A stretch of DNA of 64,000 bases from Schistocephalus solidus. Lineage: Eukaryota > Platyhelminthes > Cestoda > Diphyllobothriidea > Diphyllobothriidae. Shown here piece by piece: positions 49,170 to 61,004 of the stretch (the first letter of the stretch is position 1; every line of letters begins with the position of its first letter). The DNA is taken from positions 1-64,000 of the forward strand of contig WEDG01008619.1 of assembly GCA_017591395.1 (NCBI GenBank), written 5' to 3'. A program made the position numbers and the translations under genes. A model generated the notes under the pieces. It searched no databases, was not told the origin of the DNA, and saw nothing but the letters and a program-made list of their open reading frames with translations.

Positions 49170-50343
49170 ATGGTAAGAGACAGTGATAGGCGGCAGTTAG
49201 GGTTTCGTAGAGCCGTTCTAGGAGGAGGGGGAGGACAGAGATGGCGTGGGGATACATGCAGTTAAGCGGCCGTTGGCCAAGCTAAACGCGGAGCTTGTAC
49301 AAGGTTCTTTTGTGCGCACAAGACCGGCTTCATTAACCTAATGGCAGTCGTTTCGGCTGCTGCTAGTAGATGTTAACCCAGTGGCTTGGGGTAGTTTGGT
49401 GGGACCTTATAAATTACACGGAAAGCTTCACTGGGGTCCACACTATGCCCGGTGTCAACACGATGTGAAAGGATGGCACTTTTATGCTCTTGACTTCCCC
49501 TTTACGCAGCCATACTGGGATGTGTTCTTTTATTCTTTTGGATAAGCGCCGACTCGTGTGATCAATACAACCTGCCCCACAAGAGCAAGTAAATTAATAA
49601 ATGCACATGGATGTTTTTTGAGCCGGCAACCTATCCTTGCCTTTGACTCGTAAAAGAGGGTTGGTTGAGAACACTATCTGAAGTTTCGCTGCTGGTAACG
49701 TTTGTGTAACGACTGGGTTAAGGTGTCTTTTCAGGAGTTCGCTAGCCGCATCCCCTTGAAAGGGCACTTTAAGGAATAGAGTTTTCTTTTCCACCGTAGC
49801 CTTGGCAGGTTTCACTGTTTTGCGACAAGATGGTTTGTAATAAACCGATCTGGGTATCCGTTCTCTCGAAGTAGGTTCTGGATCTTTCAAGCTCCTCCTC
49901 GATGCTATCTACCGTGCAAATATTTCGGGCACTTTGCGCTAAGCAACGGAATAGATTTCGTTTCCGTTGGAGAGGTATGAAACTGCTAAAGTTCATATAT
50001 TGCCCAGACCAGGTTTTCTTTCGATTTTAGCTCCCTCGGATGCTGCCGTCATGTCTTCTGCTTAGAAGGATGTCTAAGAAAGAGAGTGAACCTGCTCTTT
50101 CCATCTCCACCGTGAATTTGCTCTTCGGATGTGTTTGGTTTAGTGTTTAAGAGCTCGTCTACATTTGTTTCTTTTGTGACAATTGCAAAGATGTCGTCGA
50201 CTTATCAGCCGTAATGTCTTAGCTTATTGAGCTGTTAGCTTACTGAAATTTATCTAGCTTGCCCATAAAGACATCGACTGGGAGAGGTCTAAGTGGCGAA
50301 CTCATAGCAATGTCGTCTATTTGTCTGTATAGTTGGTTATAGA
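49170..50343 (-). mobile_element. Penelope-like element, RT plus GIY-YIG, 5'-truncated
   Basis: The longest Penelope copy in the window. On the minus strand the RT shows QLYRQIDDIAMSSPLRPLP, VFMGKLDKFQ followed by a stop, then the catalytic VDD at 50193-50201, FAIVTKETNVDELLNT, and NFSSFIPLQRKRNLFRCLAQ. The linker (TLFLKVPFQGDAASELLKRH, KGKDRLPAQKTSMCIY) leads to a GIY-YIG domain where GYIG is changed to GCID, with RRLSKRIKEHIPVWLRKGEV after it and the end IYKVPPNY. Two stop codons sit directly before VDD (50202-50207). The element stops abruptly at 50343 against a tandem repeat. The 3' untranslated part probably extends to about 49170. Confidence 0.9.
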
Positions 50344-50400
50344 AAAGTCAAAAGTCTAAGTCAAAAGTCAAAAGTCTAAGTCAAAAGTCAGAAGTTTAAG
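50344..50400. repeat. Tandem repeat, 20-base unit
   Basis: Nearly three units of AAAGTCAAAAGTCTAAGTCA, the last one diverged. It begins at the base where the Penelope similarity ends, so it may have formed at the truncated 5' junction or been the insertion target. Confidence 0.85.
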
Positions 50401-53400
50401 GTTACTTAGGATTTCTATCTGACCATAGCATTCATAAATAATTGTAGAGCCGACACTCACGTGAAAGGGTAAATTAGAGTATATTTCAAATAGACAAAAC
50501 GCTTTTTTGAAAATTTATTCCTGGTTTGACTTTCCATGCTGTTCTGATTCGTTACCCCTCGACGAAAATCTGCTTTTTCTGTGTGTTTCTGTAATAAACA
50601 CTGTTAGTTTTCTCTCGTCAAAAATCCCTAAAACTGCTCAAAGTGAAAAAGGTTTGCTGGTAATGCGTTTTCCAAACCACTAAACCATAGTTAGTTAAGC
50701 ATATCAACTAGAGTCTGCTCAAAAAAAATACCATTCTCATCAGACAATGCACCATTTTTGGCTTGTCACAGCCTTTATCTGTAAAAATGCAACAGTACCT
50801 ACTTAATGCACCTGTCAATAGCTACTTCACGAGAGATTTTGTTTTTCTGACTGCTTTTTTTAGAGTTTAACGTTATGTTATAACATTATAATATGAATTC
50901 ATGCACTTATGGGAACAACTTGTTGAACAACCATTCGTGCATGAATACTAGTTAAAGTATCATTGGTGGTGAAAATGCGATTCCCAGGTGGTTTTCACAA
51001 AAGAAGATGAGGCATTTATTTGAGGACTTCAAATGCATCTCTATCGACGATCGCATTTTCTTATTTATTTTAAGCACGCCGAACAATGATACAGAAGGTT
51101 GAAATTTTTAACGATTAGAGAGATTGCATTAATTCATCGAAAATGTTTCCCATAGTAGATGAGCATTATTGCGTGGTAAGTATGCAAAATAGCTAAATAA
51201 TGTCATATTTAAGTTGTATGTTCTGCAAAATGATCTTCAGTTAAAAAGTAAGACAAATTTAAAACGAATTGAAATCATTTATATTCTCGATCGGCTAATA
51301 ATCCGAGAAGTCTTCACAAAACAAACGTAGAAGCTCATAAACGTCTTCTGCTACATTATGATAACCGGCAAAATGCTAGGCAAATGAAATTTTTCAATGT
51401 TTTGCTGTTCAGAGAGCAGGAAAAAAAGGTATACGGCACATTACTAAAAACCTATACGATCTCGTGCAGTAACATTACACAGCAACATGTGTTTCGGCTT
51501 TTTACTTTGTTTCTCAGTGCCACCCACGTACGTACTAGTAGTTGTTTGTACGTTTGGGTTTTATTCGTCCCACCACACATGAAATTTTCGGTTCGCACAA
51601 CGATATGAATATTTGAGCTAAATTCCACCGGCTTCGGCGAAATAAATACCAAAGTATTAACAGGTTGTCAACAAGCAGTCAGTCTTAGAAAAAATAATAA
51701 CCTGATGGTGCTGCAAACAAGGATATTATCACAATTCCCTAGGAAAGTTTTTTTCTCAGTGGCATTCTTTCCAAAGTAAAATTAAGCCTTTTCAGTATAA
51801 AGGCAACAGTGCCATTAACTACTTGGTCATAAAAGAAAACTACCAAACTTTACTGTGCAAATTACAGAGATGTAAAAAGCAAAAGCCCGCAGTTTTGACT
51901 TTATAAAATTCTTAAATGCATCTGTTTTCGTTTCTGTACTAATGTCTGTCAAGAACCCACTGTGGTTTCTCATTAGATGCTATTCGTCAGTTATCTGCCT
52001 TTTAAAAACATTATAAGAACATAAAGGAAACTTCATGCTTTATTGTATCGAGTATTCTCACAAGAGCTGAAGATATCAGAATGTTGACCACCCGTTTCAA
52101 ATAATGGAAAAAATTATGTTTGATTTCTTTTGTCTAACAAACTATTTACTCAATAAAAAATGAATGCCACCAGTTTCTTCTCGAAGTTAGCAGGTTAGCA
52201 TTTCCTAACGTTTGGTTGTATTTAACTCTACCTGAGCAATCTCTAATCTTAAGCAATCGACTTTATAGATTATATTTCAAACGCAAAACCTTTCAGCCAA
52301 TCTTTTTCCTTTTAATTTTTCTGTCCGATCCGCCTGTTTATTGTCAGAAAAGAATCATACTCAATTTTCTTCGAATAAGCAAAATCTATCAGAACGGATC
52401 TGGTGTCCATAATTGTGCATACACCAAATCTGACCTTTTTGAAAGTTTTTCACAAAGTTGAAAGTTAAATTTTATGGTCACCAAATACATACACCAGGGC
52501 ATATATTTTCGAAATTCATTGGTATGAAAATCACATAAATAAGAACTATTTCAAAGAAATTGCTTTAACCTGATTTGGTACATAAATGTGGATGGGGCTT
52601 TTTAATGCATCAACTGATATATATGAAAATTAATATAAGAACATCAAAGGACTCTTTTACTGAGAGATAAATGCAGTTAAGGTGTTTGCGTCCATTTGCA
52701 CGAGCAGCATAAACGGCATATTACATTAGAGTGACCATCTTTGTTGCCAAAGTTTACAAAAACCTTCTGCGGACACTTTACTAATAATTTGAAACCACAT
52801 GTAATTGCTTTATTGTGCTTTGAATAAATTTTATTTCCGAAATATATTTCTACTTTCCTATAAATGTACAAAGATATTTAACGATATGATGTTATTTCTA
52901 ATTGTTGCTAGTCGATATACTTAAATATCCGTAGTTCAGACAAGATACATGGCGTAAAAGATATATACTTATACCCTCCTTGACTTGAAATAATCGATTA
53001 ATCCTGGAACATACAGTCGTCTTTCTCGCGATAAGGCCGAGGTTGATTTCGAAATGTTAAATTTAAAGAATTTATTATTTTGGACTATTAAATATTACAG
53101 TAGCAGAGTTTATAAAACTACATCACAGGGATAAGCATTCGCATTTCATGGTAAGTATTCGTTATCAATTTTGTGCATATTTGTATGTTTACATCTGCAC
53201 CTATTTGGCGCATTGTTTCGATCATTTTTGAATAAAGCACAACTGTACTAATGCTGACAGTACACAAAGACAAAACTCAGCTTTATTCATGCAGGCAAAA
53301 CGGAATTAAAAATTTATAGTGAAAGAAATGTTTTTCTGTACCACACTGTCGTCCATGCCTCCCTTTTAAAGACTACTTCAATACTTTTGAATTCCTTTCG

Positions 53401-54341
53401 GGATTCTCTTTAGAACAAATTATTTCGCTTTCTAGTCAAAATTTAACCAAGCTCTTCTATTCTATCCTATAATTTATCTACTATCCTTTTTTCTTACTTC
53501 ACCGAATTTCTCCATTTGCGCAAGTCACAGTCATTTAAATCCAACCGCATTGCGTTTAAAATGACTAGGTTGTTTCGGTGGTGAATTGCGCATATGTTTT
53601 AGCAAATCTCACTTCTGTCCACATCTACTTATAGACAACGCCTTTTGCCCGTTAACCACTCCAACAAAGTTGATTTGAGTTCTCGGTTCAAAAACAAATT
53701 ACTTGAAGTCATTTAAGTTAAAGTCATTATATATCTGTCTCCCTAAGGTGCGAGATATACACAGGCAAGAAAAAGAGCATTTCATAACAAAAAACATTTT
53801 TTTCGATACAAAACTTTCATATTTAGCTTCTTTCGTTTATAGACTAACCCTCACACACATGACCTTCTGAGAAAAGAGTTAACCACTTCCTCATATCAAT
53901 TCAAATTTCCAGTCTTAACGTACGTTTGTTTCAAGCCAAAGATTATTTTGTCATATATTCCTGCACTTAAAAACGCCTGCTTAAATCACTTAAATGAAAG
54001 AAGGCATATTTAAGGAAGTTTCTAATTAAATATATATCGTAAAGATGATTCACTTATACGCTTCATAATTATCATTCTCATCGTCGCACTAACAAACTGG
54101 ATGCAGAACACTGTTTCACCATTATAACAGCTTATTTTTAAGTCGTTTGTATGGAATATGCCTTCTAAATTGGGATGCTTAAGTTTGCCAATGGAAACGG
54201 CACGCGCCAATCACTTGTTGGGGTTGGAACCTTGCTAGAACCTTTTCTGTCCGACCATCAGCTGGGCTGCTGGCAATACAGAAAATGGTGTCGAATAAAA
54301 CATAACATCAAAAATCTCCTTAATATGACAGTTCGACCGTC
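50401..54341. other. Unassigned AT-rich DNA
   Basis: Only short frames (52216-52461 +, 81 codons the longest), none recognisable. No motif from the repeat families of this window was seen. Confidence 0.45.
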
Positions 54342-55110
54342 GATTTCGATGATGTCCACCGTATGCTCCACACCAGGTGGTGCAGGGACGGTGACTTGCG
54401 CGTGAATTAGTTTTAAGTGATAGTAGCCTTGCGCTGCAGCTACCGCACTCTCTCCTCCTCCCCCACCTGAGCCCGGTGTCAAGACAGAGTCAAGAAGACC
54501 GGAGATGGGAGAGGGCGCAGGTGGCTGGCGCGGCCGGAGCCGCCCCTGGGCGTGCCACCACACCTGGCTCGGATCCCACGGAGTGAGAGTGCCATAAAGG
54601 CCACATTAAGAAGGAACCATTGCAACCTGACTCTCAATCCGCCAGTCAGCCACTCCACATAAAACACACATTGGGCTGACCACGCGGTCCGAGTTATCCC
54701 GTCAGTTGGCAACCTTCCAAGCCACGGCTTTTAGCGCACCGTGATAGTTTCAAGCGCGTCAGATTGTTTATAGTGAGGAATATGCACTGAGCTGTCGACC
54801 TCACTCTCTCCCCCACCCCCACAGTCAGACCACTGTCCGAGCCGGTCAGTTGCCTGATGTGGGAGTGGGCGCATTGGCTGACGGATCGGCGTACCCGTCT
54901 TCGCGCGCCACAGCACGACCTGGCCCCCATAACGCACACACCAGGATTCACAAACTCAGGGAAATGGAGCAGCCATTGCCGTCTGACTCCCAGTACACTG
55001 GTCAGCCACTCGACACACACAGCATATAAACTGAGCCGACGGCGTGGTCTGGTGGAAGCGTCAGATTGGCAGACTTCCCAGCCACGGTTTCTAGGAAACC
55101 GTGATATACT
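54342..55110 (-). repeat. LINE 3' untranslated tail: two tandem tail modules
   Basis: On the minus strand, unit A (55110 to about 54790) and unit B (about 54745 to 54450) share an AAACCGTGGCTGGGAAG / AGCCGTGGCTTGGAAG start, a middle GAGTGGCTGACC / GAGTGGCTGACT motif, and a GGGGGAGAGAGTG-type end, so they are diverged tandem copies. Unit B continues to 54342 with the module also found at 25385-25662 (+) and 57010-57200 (-). The 568-base open frame through unit A (54694-55260 -) is most likely an accident of GC-rich composition, since it overlaps the end of the finger ORF. Confidence 0.7.
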
Positions 55111-55179
55111 CTGGTAAATGGTGATTGTGAGGGTGTAGTCGATGTATTGGTGTAGGTAGTGTGTGCTGATGTAGCTTAG

Positions 55180-55200
55180 CCTCCGGTGGTTTACCGGAGG
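55180..55200 (-). promoter_or_regulatory. GC-rich hairpin spanning the LINE stop codon
   Basis: In the minus-strand RNA, CCTCCGGT and ACCGGAGG form an 8-base-pair stem with the loop AAACC; the stop codon TAA straddles stem and loop. A second perfect 9-base stem (CACGGTTTC/GAAACCGTG, loop of 3) lies 77 bases downstream at 55083-55103. Stem-loops in this position could serve reverse transcriptase recognition or translation termination; that is an inference. Confidence 0.5.
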
Positions 55201-56175
55201 TTGTCGTGGAGGTGCATGTGTCCTAAGAGGCCCATGCGGTGTGTAAATGTGCGGGAGCAAGGAGGTCAGTGAAGGCGGGCGCGTCGACTATATGTCGGAG
55301 CCCCAGGCACTGGTTCACCAGCCTCCGTGCGATGGATTCGCAGGTGACCGACCAGGCCGATGCGTGAGTTGAAGTTGCGGGCGCAGTGTGGGCAGGAGAA
55401 ATCGGTAGAGGCTGGGGCGATGTCATTCATGGTAGTGGGGGTGGCGGTTGCGCTAAGAATGGCAGGAGCGGAGGGTGTGAATGGTGTATCGGTGTTGTCG
55501 GCATTGTGGTGAATTCCGCTGTCATGGATGCGCATGTGACCGAATAGGCCCATGCGATGAGTGAATGCGCGAGTACAGTGAGCGCAGTGGAGGCGACGAT
55601 CTCTGCTGTGTGATGGTGTTCCAGGCACTGGTCTCTGTACGATGTATTCGCAAGTGACCGACCAGGCCGATGCGTGAGGTGAATGTGCGGTCGCATTGAG
55701 TACAGCTTAGGAGAGATTCTCCATCGCTGATGGTGGTTGTAGTGGTAGTAGTGTAGGCGAAGGCAATGGTGGTTGCGGTGGTGGGGGTAACAGGCGATGA
55801 GTAGATGGATGCGGTCTCTATGATGGTGGGAGTAATGGAATTGATTCCAGGAGTGAGGGTGGGAGAGTCAGAAGGAGGGTTGGCCGAATTTGACATAAAA
55901 ATTGGAATTGTGGGATTGTTGGTGCATTGCGTCCGAAGATGTCCGACCAGGCCGATTCGCGCGCGGAAGATGCGTTGACAGCGCGGGCATGTTGGCAGGG
56001 CCTGGGCATTGGCGGTGTTGGTGCGGGGCGCTGGTGACTTTCGTGCCGCTCTTTTGGCCTTGGCGGCGGCGATCCGGTTGGCCTCGTAGATTGCTGAACC
56101 AGTCTTCACTGATCTTCTCCATGCCGGTCTATCCTGGGCGAGGTCTTCCCATGTCGCCGAGTTGATTTGATATAA
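55191..56175 (-). pseudogene. LINE C-terminal C2H2 finger array (5'-truncated copy)
   Basis: The minus-strand frame 56220-55522 enters the family at about 56170 (NSATWEDLAQDRPAWRR) and holds AIYEANRIAAAKAKRAARK, finger 1 (residues 78-99: CPRC, RIGLVGHLRTQC) and finger 2 (173-193: CTQC, RIGLVGHLRIH). A frameshift near 55625 leads to 55628-55266 with finger 3 (residues 15-35, CAHC, MGLFGHMRIH) and finger 4 (79-99, CPHC, RIGLVGHLRIH). Finger 5 has TGA in place of its first cysteine, then SRTFTHRMGLLGHMHLHDNLR and the stop at 55191. Linkers are threonine/proline-rich. Better preserved than the 36 kb copy. No RT remains, so this looks like an isolated zinc-finger gene but is not one. Confidence 0.88.
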
Positions 56176-56224
56176 TAAGCATTCAACGCACACAGCTCTT
56201 TCAGGGCCATCACTGATCATTGTA

Positions 56225-57009
56225 TGCCTGTCTGGTCCCTTCTAAAATAATCTTTAATAACTGAGGTGGAAGAAGGTACAATTGATTTAATTTGTCTAAC
56301 TCTATGAATTCTTGAAGTGTATCCGAACACTTCATCTTCAGCATCGATCTGAAAGTTCTTTAAGGTTAAAATAGGGAATTTTATGTTTGCATTAGGAACA
56401 CCCCACTAATTTGTCTTTCAAAATTTTACCCACAAAAAATGCTGATTTGAAATTAATAAGCAGAAAGTGATACTGAAATAAGAGTAAATAAGGCATCTTC
56501 GTTAACTAAGAAACTCTGTTACCTTCGTTTGCTGCAAATATCTGGGGCCGCAAAGTAGATTCAAGGAAAACACGTTTCATACTGAGTAAATAAAATAGAA
56601 ACAGTCCAGGTGCTACTGATAATGCATTAAAAGTTTTATGATTCCGGCAGCTACATTGGATAATAAATATTTACATTAGCGATATGTCTTTAAATGCCCT
56701 GCGCAAATTGCCATGGAACTATTCAGAAGATCCTTGAAGGTGCACATTTGAGCTTTCGATTAAATATCGTCCGACCAGTTCATTTATTTGGGAACGTCGC
56801 ACAATTGTAGCAATCGATTAAAGTGAGTCTTTTCTGAAAGTGAGATGCAGCAATACGAAGGGGGGAAAACAAATTGACTGAGTTAAGAAAGAGTGATAAT
56901 TGGGCAGAGAAGCACCAGAGGGACAATAAAGCGTCGCGGAGAATTGAATGAATTTAGTGCAAAGCTTGCAGAAGGTTTTTCAAAGAACCCGAGGCCAGTT
57001 TCTAAAATT
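56225..57009. other. Unassigned AT-rich DNA
   Basis: No open frame of note and no repeat motif was seen between the finger LINE fragment and the Penelope tail. Confidence 0.45.
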
Positions 57010-57880
57010 TCTGTTCGATCGTCGTAGTCCAAAGATGTCCACCGTATGCTTCACAAAAGTGTAGTGCAGGGACGGTGACTTGTGCGCATATTAGTTTTCT
57101 GTGATAGTAGACTTGCGCCGCAACCACCGCACTCTGTTTTCCCTCATTAACGTGTGCCCAGCGTAAAGATAAAAGTCGAAAAGACCGGAGGCGTGTTCGG
57201 GCACAGACGGATTATCTCCTACTGAGTGGGAGAGCTGGGTGCGCCATGAGACTGCACCTACGCGCGCCAATTTTGGGCACTCACACCTCCATGTTTGGCA
57301 TTTGTTATTGGTCCTCATCTTTATTAATAATATTGCCTCCCACAACACAATTAAGCCCCTATGTTGGTCCAGCGCAGCTACCATGCGGCCCGTTTAGGAG
57401 GCACTTGCTTCTCTAAACTGATGCAAATAACTTCTGCTTTTGCTAACTTATGCCAATTAAGTGGTTTGGAGTAGTTTGCTGGGTCTTTTTAAATTCCGTG
57501 GAAGTCTTTGCTGGGGTCCCCACAATGCTCGGAATCAACGATATATTCAATAATGGCGCTGCTAATGCTAATACTGCCACCTTTTCTCAGCCCTGCAAGA
57601 AGGTGTTCCTTTATTCCTTCGGATAGGCACCGAATCGTGCGACCAATATAACCTACTTCACCTGGGCAAATAAACAAGTAAATACACTTGGAGGTTGTCT
57701 GAACTGGCAAACTATCCTCTCCATCTCTGCATAAAATTAGGTTGGGCAAGAATATTACCAAAACTCATGCTGCCTGCAGGGTTCGTCCAGCTGATTAGAC
57801 TAGGCGTTTTCTGAACAATTTAACCACCGCATCCCATTGCAAGGTAAATTTTAGGAACAGAATTTTGATATCTGCTGCCA
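57010..57880 (-). mobile_element. Penelope-like element, GIY-YIG end with 3' tail
   Basis: On the minus strand, an eroded linker (57880-57765, several stops) leads to the open frame 57761-57489. It contains DSLPVQTTSKCIYLFICPG and VGYIGRTIRCLSEGIKEH, the most complete GIY-YIG motif of the window (YIG at 57642-57650), followed by LLAGLRKGG, IIEYIVDSEHCGDPSKDF and a stop. GIY-YIG endonucleases cut DNA for Penelope insertion. No RT remains. After the coding part comes the 3' tail (GCCTCCTAAACGG at about 57390, then the tail module 57200-57010) shared with 25385-25662 and 54342-54500. The frame lacks the usual C-terminal IYKVP segment, which reads *KDPAN. Confidence 0.88.
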
Positions 57881-57884
57881 GTAT

Positions 57885-60800
57885 GATGCGTTTCGCTGGT
57901 GTCTCGGAAATATACTATGCACTAAATATGTTCGGATACTCGAAATTACGAAGCAGGCACGTAATGTTAATTTTTGTAGTGCACTTCTCAAACACGTTAA
58001 GTTTTCTAATTCAAATCATTTCAAACGTCTCTCCATCTATCATGGCAACCACATAATTACTTATGATTTCGGAGCATTCTTACTAAGGAAAGCATAGATT
58101 TGTGAGGTTTGAAAGACGCTCCTAAAAATTGTAGTTCTTCAAGTAAAAGAGCAACTAGCAAAAATTCTTGTTCCAAAACTGGATGTGTAGTTCCTACACA
58201 TATAAGTGCTCCTATTATGGCTTATTTGGAAGACTAACTGTGATTAAATATCCACCTTTGCTTTTAATGCGTTTTGTTAAAAAACCTATTAACATAATTA
58301 AATCCACAAATAACGTTAAATCAGTCTTATTAAATAGCCAGACTTAAAGCAAAATGGGTCATGCTCAGGACATTTTGAACCCTTGAAAGCAGCTTTAGCG
58401 TTCATTTCTTTTGACCGTGTCATTTGGCAATTAAACCACCAGGCCAATTGTTTGACCTAAGTGAGCGGACATCGTTTTCTCGGTGTCAAGGTGTTTGCTA
58501 TGTTCGAAAGCTTGGAAAAAGTGCAGTTAAAACTGGAAAACAAATATCTTTTTTAGAATAAAAACATAATAAGCGTTAATTAGTCTGGTAGATCGCGAAG
58601 CTTTCTATCGTATGGTGCTGCTTCTGTCATCCGTAGATAATCTGTATAGATGGTGTAAAAACCTATATTTCTGAAGTTCTCCATATAAACGAAGGATTTC
58701 AGGTTTATGTTTATAGTTAACGTTTTCGCCTGATAATGCAAAATAGGTATCTTTGGCCGTGAAGATTAATTATTTCTTCTTAGATTACTGACGAAACCGT
58801 ATTTAAACTGCGCGATTCAATGAGAGTACACAGGTCAATTTATCCCATCAAGGTTACTACGCAATCCAAGCGTCCATTTTTAAAAGCTCAAATGCGACAT
58901 GAGTTGGCCTAAAAGCGTACGAAACAAATGCTAATACCTCGATTTGAAGCAGTTTTTGCATTTCCAACAAAGCGTTAGGGAGGTTACCCAACTGCTGCTT
59001 AACATCGCACTTTACGAACTCAGTGAAATCAGATATATTGAAACTGAATAAGTGAGCAGATATCCAGTATTAAGCCTATTGCATTGAAAGTTTACTGAAA
59101 TTTTGCAGGATGTTTCCAGCCGCCCGAAAAAATTACACACAGGTTAATATGACTTCTTATATAATATGCATTTCTAACGTGGATTTATTATGTCGCATAA
59201 GTTCAAATATGTTTTATAGAAAAAAGGCATAATATAATCTTTCTGCTTCCATTTGGTGGCATTTAGAAGTGAGATTTAATGTGTTTTTTTCTCAAAAGGA
59301 TATCGTTTGGGTTTACAAAACGTTTTGAATTCCAGTTATTTTCAAACGAACTTAGAATATGCCCTTGAGCTTAGGGTCTATAGAATGCATGCTGTATACT
59401 TTCCGTGCAAAGAGAAGAAAAACACAAATTTGTAATTTTAATAAGGCAGATGGGGTTCATAAAATTTTTAAAATAGACATAGATCATGTTTTCTACTTCA
59501 CAAGAAGCATTAACAAATGAACAGATACACAGCCGTAGGAAGGAACATCAAATAGTCGTAAAATATCTCATTATTGCTAACCTTTTCTCAAATATAAGAA
59601 AAACTTTCTGAAAGCGCAAATTAAAATAATTCAATTTTAATACCAAATGATTGTAATGAGAATATTTTATTTTGTTTTGTATACAATATATGACAACATC
59701 GACAATCCATGACAAATGTTATACTATATAATGAGTAATTGTGCATTGAGTGTAGTTTTTGTGGCCTATATAGAAGATCTTGATTCGAACGTTGGCGTTA
59801 TGCTGTTTCTTAAATATTTTTGGTCTTGCTGCCCGATACTCCATACTAAAAATGTAAACTAAATAATCCTTTCCAATCTAGAACACGTGGGAATTTCGAC
59901 TTCGGTTTCATGAGATAAGCCGGCCATTGTAAGCAGTATTAGATTTTCTTACCCGAAACAATGTATTTGCAATTTATATCAATCCATCTGAAAGGTCTTC
60001 GGGCAGTTTTTCTTGTAAAACCAATAACTGCTCAAACTGTTTAGCCCAAATGTTCTCAGAAAATAAATTATTCATATAAATTAAAATGTGATATCCACTA
60101 TCAGGCAACACGCAATGAAAACGCTAAGCTGTCCTTACATACTATGCCTCGAGATTAAGCTGATCCATTTTTCTCTGGTTGAATGTCCACGAGAATGTTT
60201 CTACTCAGATGCTCACGTTTGGAATGGTAGCAAACTCACTCAGTAAAGTTAACAGGAAATTCTACCTTTGGCGATAATTACTGCCCAATGTACTCGATTA
60301 CGCAATAAGCTGCCTGTTAGCCGAGATTAATAAATTCACTTAGTTTATTTTCTAGTACATTTTTTATCATACATGAATGTACAGTTTTTCCTCACGGTGG
60401 CATTGAAAAAGTTTGGATTTCTTTAAATATATTGGATCAAAAATCTTTTGAAATATTGTCTGACCCCTAAAAATTCGGCACATCTTGGGCTGCTTACAGT
60501 GATCAATGGTGGGCGGCAAAAGACAAAGGCAAAATATAAAGGATACTATGATAATATGAGAGGTTGAACAATTTGCAAAGACAAATCAGATCAGGTGCAA
60601 AATTGAAATATCTACACAGCGGAAATTAAGTTCAGGAAATAGTAAATGTACCTTTTTATTCTGGTTGCATGCAGGACATTCAATATTCTATGGTGATGTA
60701 TATGTTTTAGTACAATAAACAATATTTCTTGTTTAATTTTGCAAGGTCTATGTTCCATATTCTTCTGCGATACGTACGGGGTAGGAAATTTCAGTTTTTG

Positions 60801-61004
60801 TTTTGATACGGACTCCTTTGTATATCCAAAAAGGCCCTATTTTACTACGTTAATTTTTAAATCTGATCACATTTCGAAGTGAGTAATTATGCGTAAACTC
60901 TTTCCTAATAAATTTGTTTAATCAAGTGAAAGCAATTTTTGTCTCAGTTGTCTTGTTTCCTACACGATACTCTCATCATGGCAGAAAGGGAAATATAGGC
61001 AAAT
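57885..61004. other. Unassigned AT-rich DNA
   Basis: Practically no open frame above 60 codons and no motif from the repeat families seen elsewhere. No RNA gene was recognised. Confidence 0.5.

Noticed and set aside
54694..55260. 188-codon minus-strand open frame as a separate gene
   Set aside because: It runs through the 3' untranslated tail modules, overlaps the end of the finger ORF in another frame, has no motif, and is explained by the high GC content.
55191..56175. Host C2H2 zinc-finger gene
   Set aside because: The N-terminal part continues the RT-linked segment seen in the 36 kb LINE, and the frame has a frameshift and a stop at a zinc-binding cysteine. It is a retrotransposon 3' fragment.
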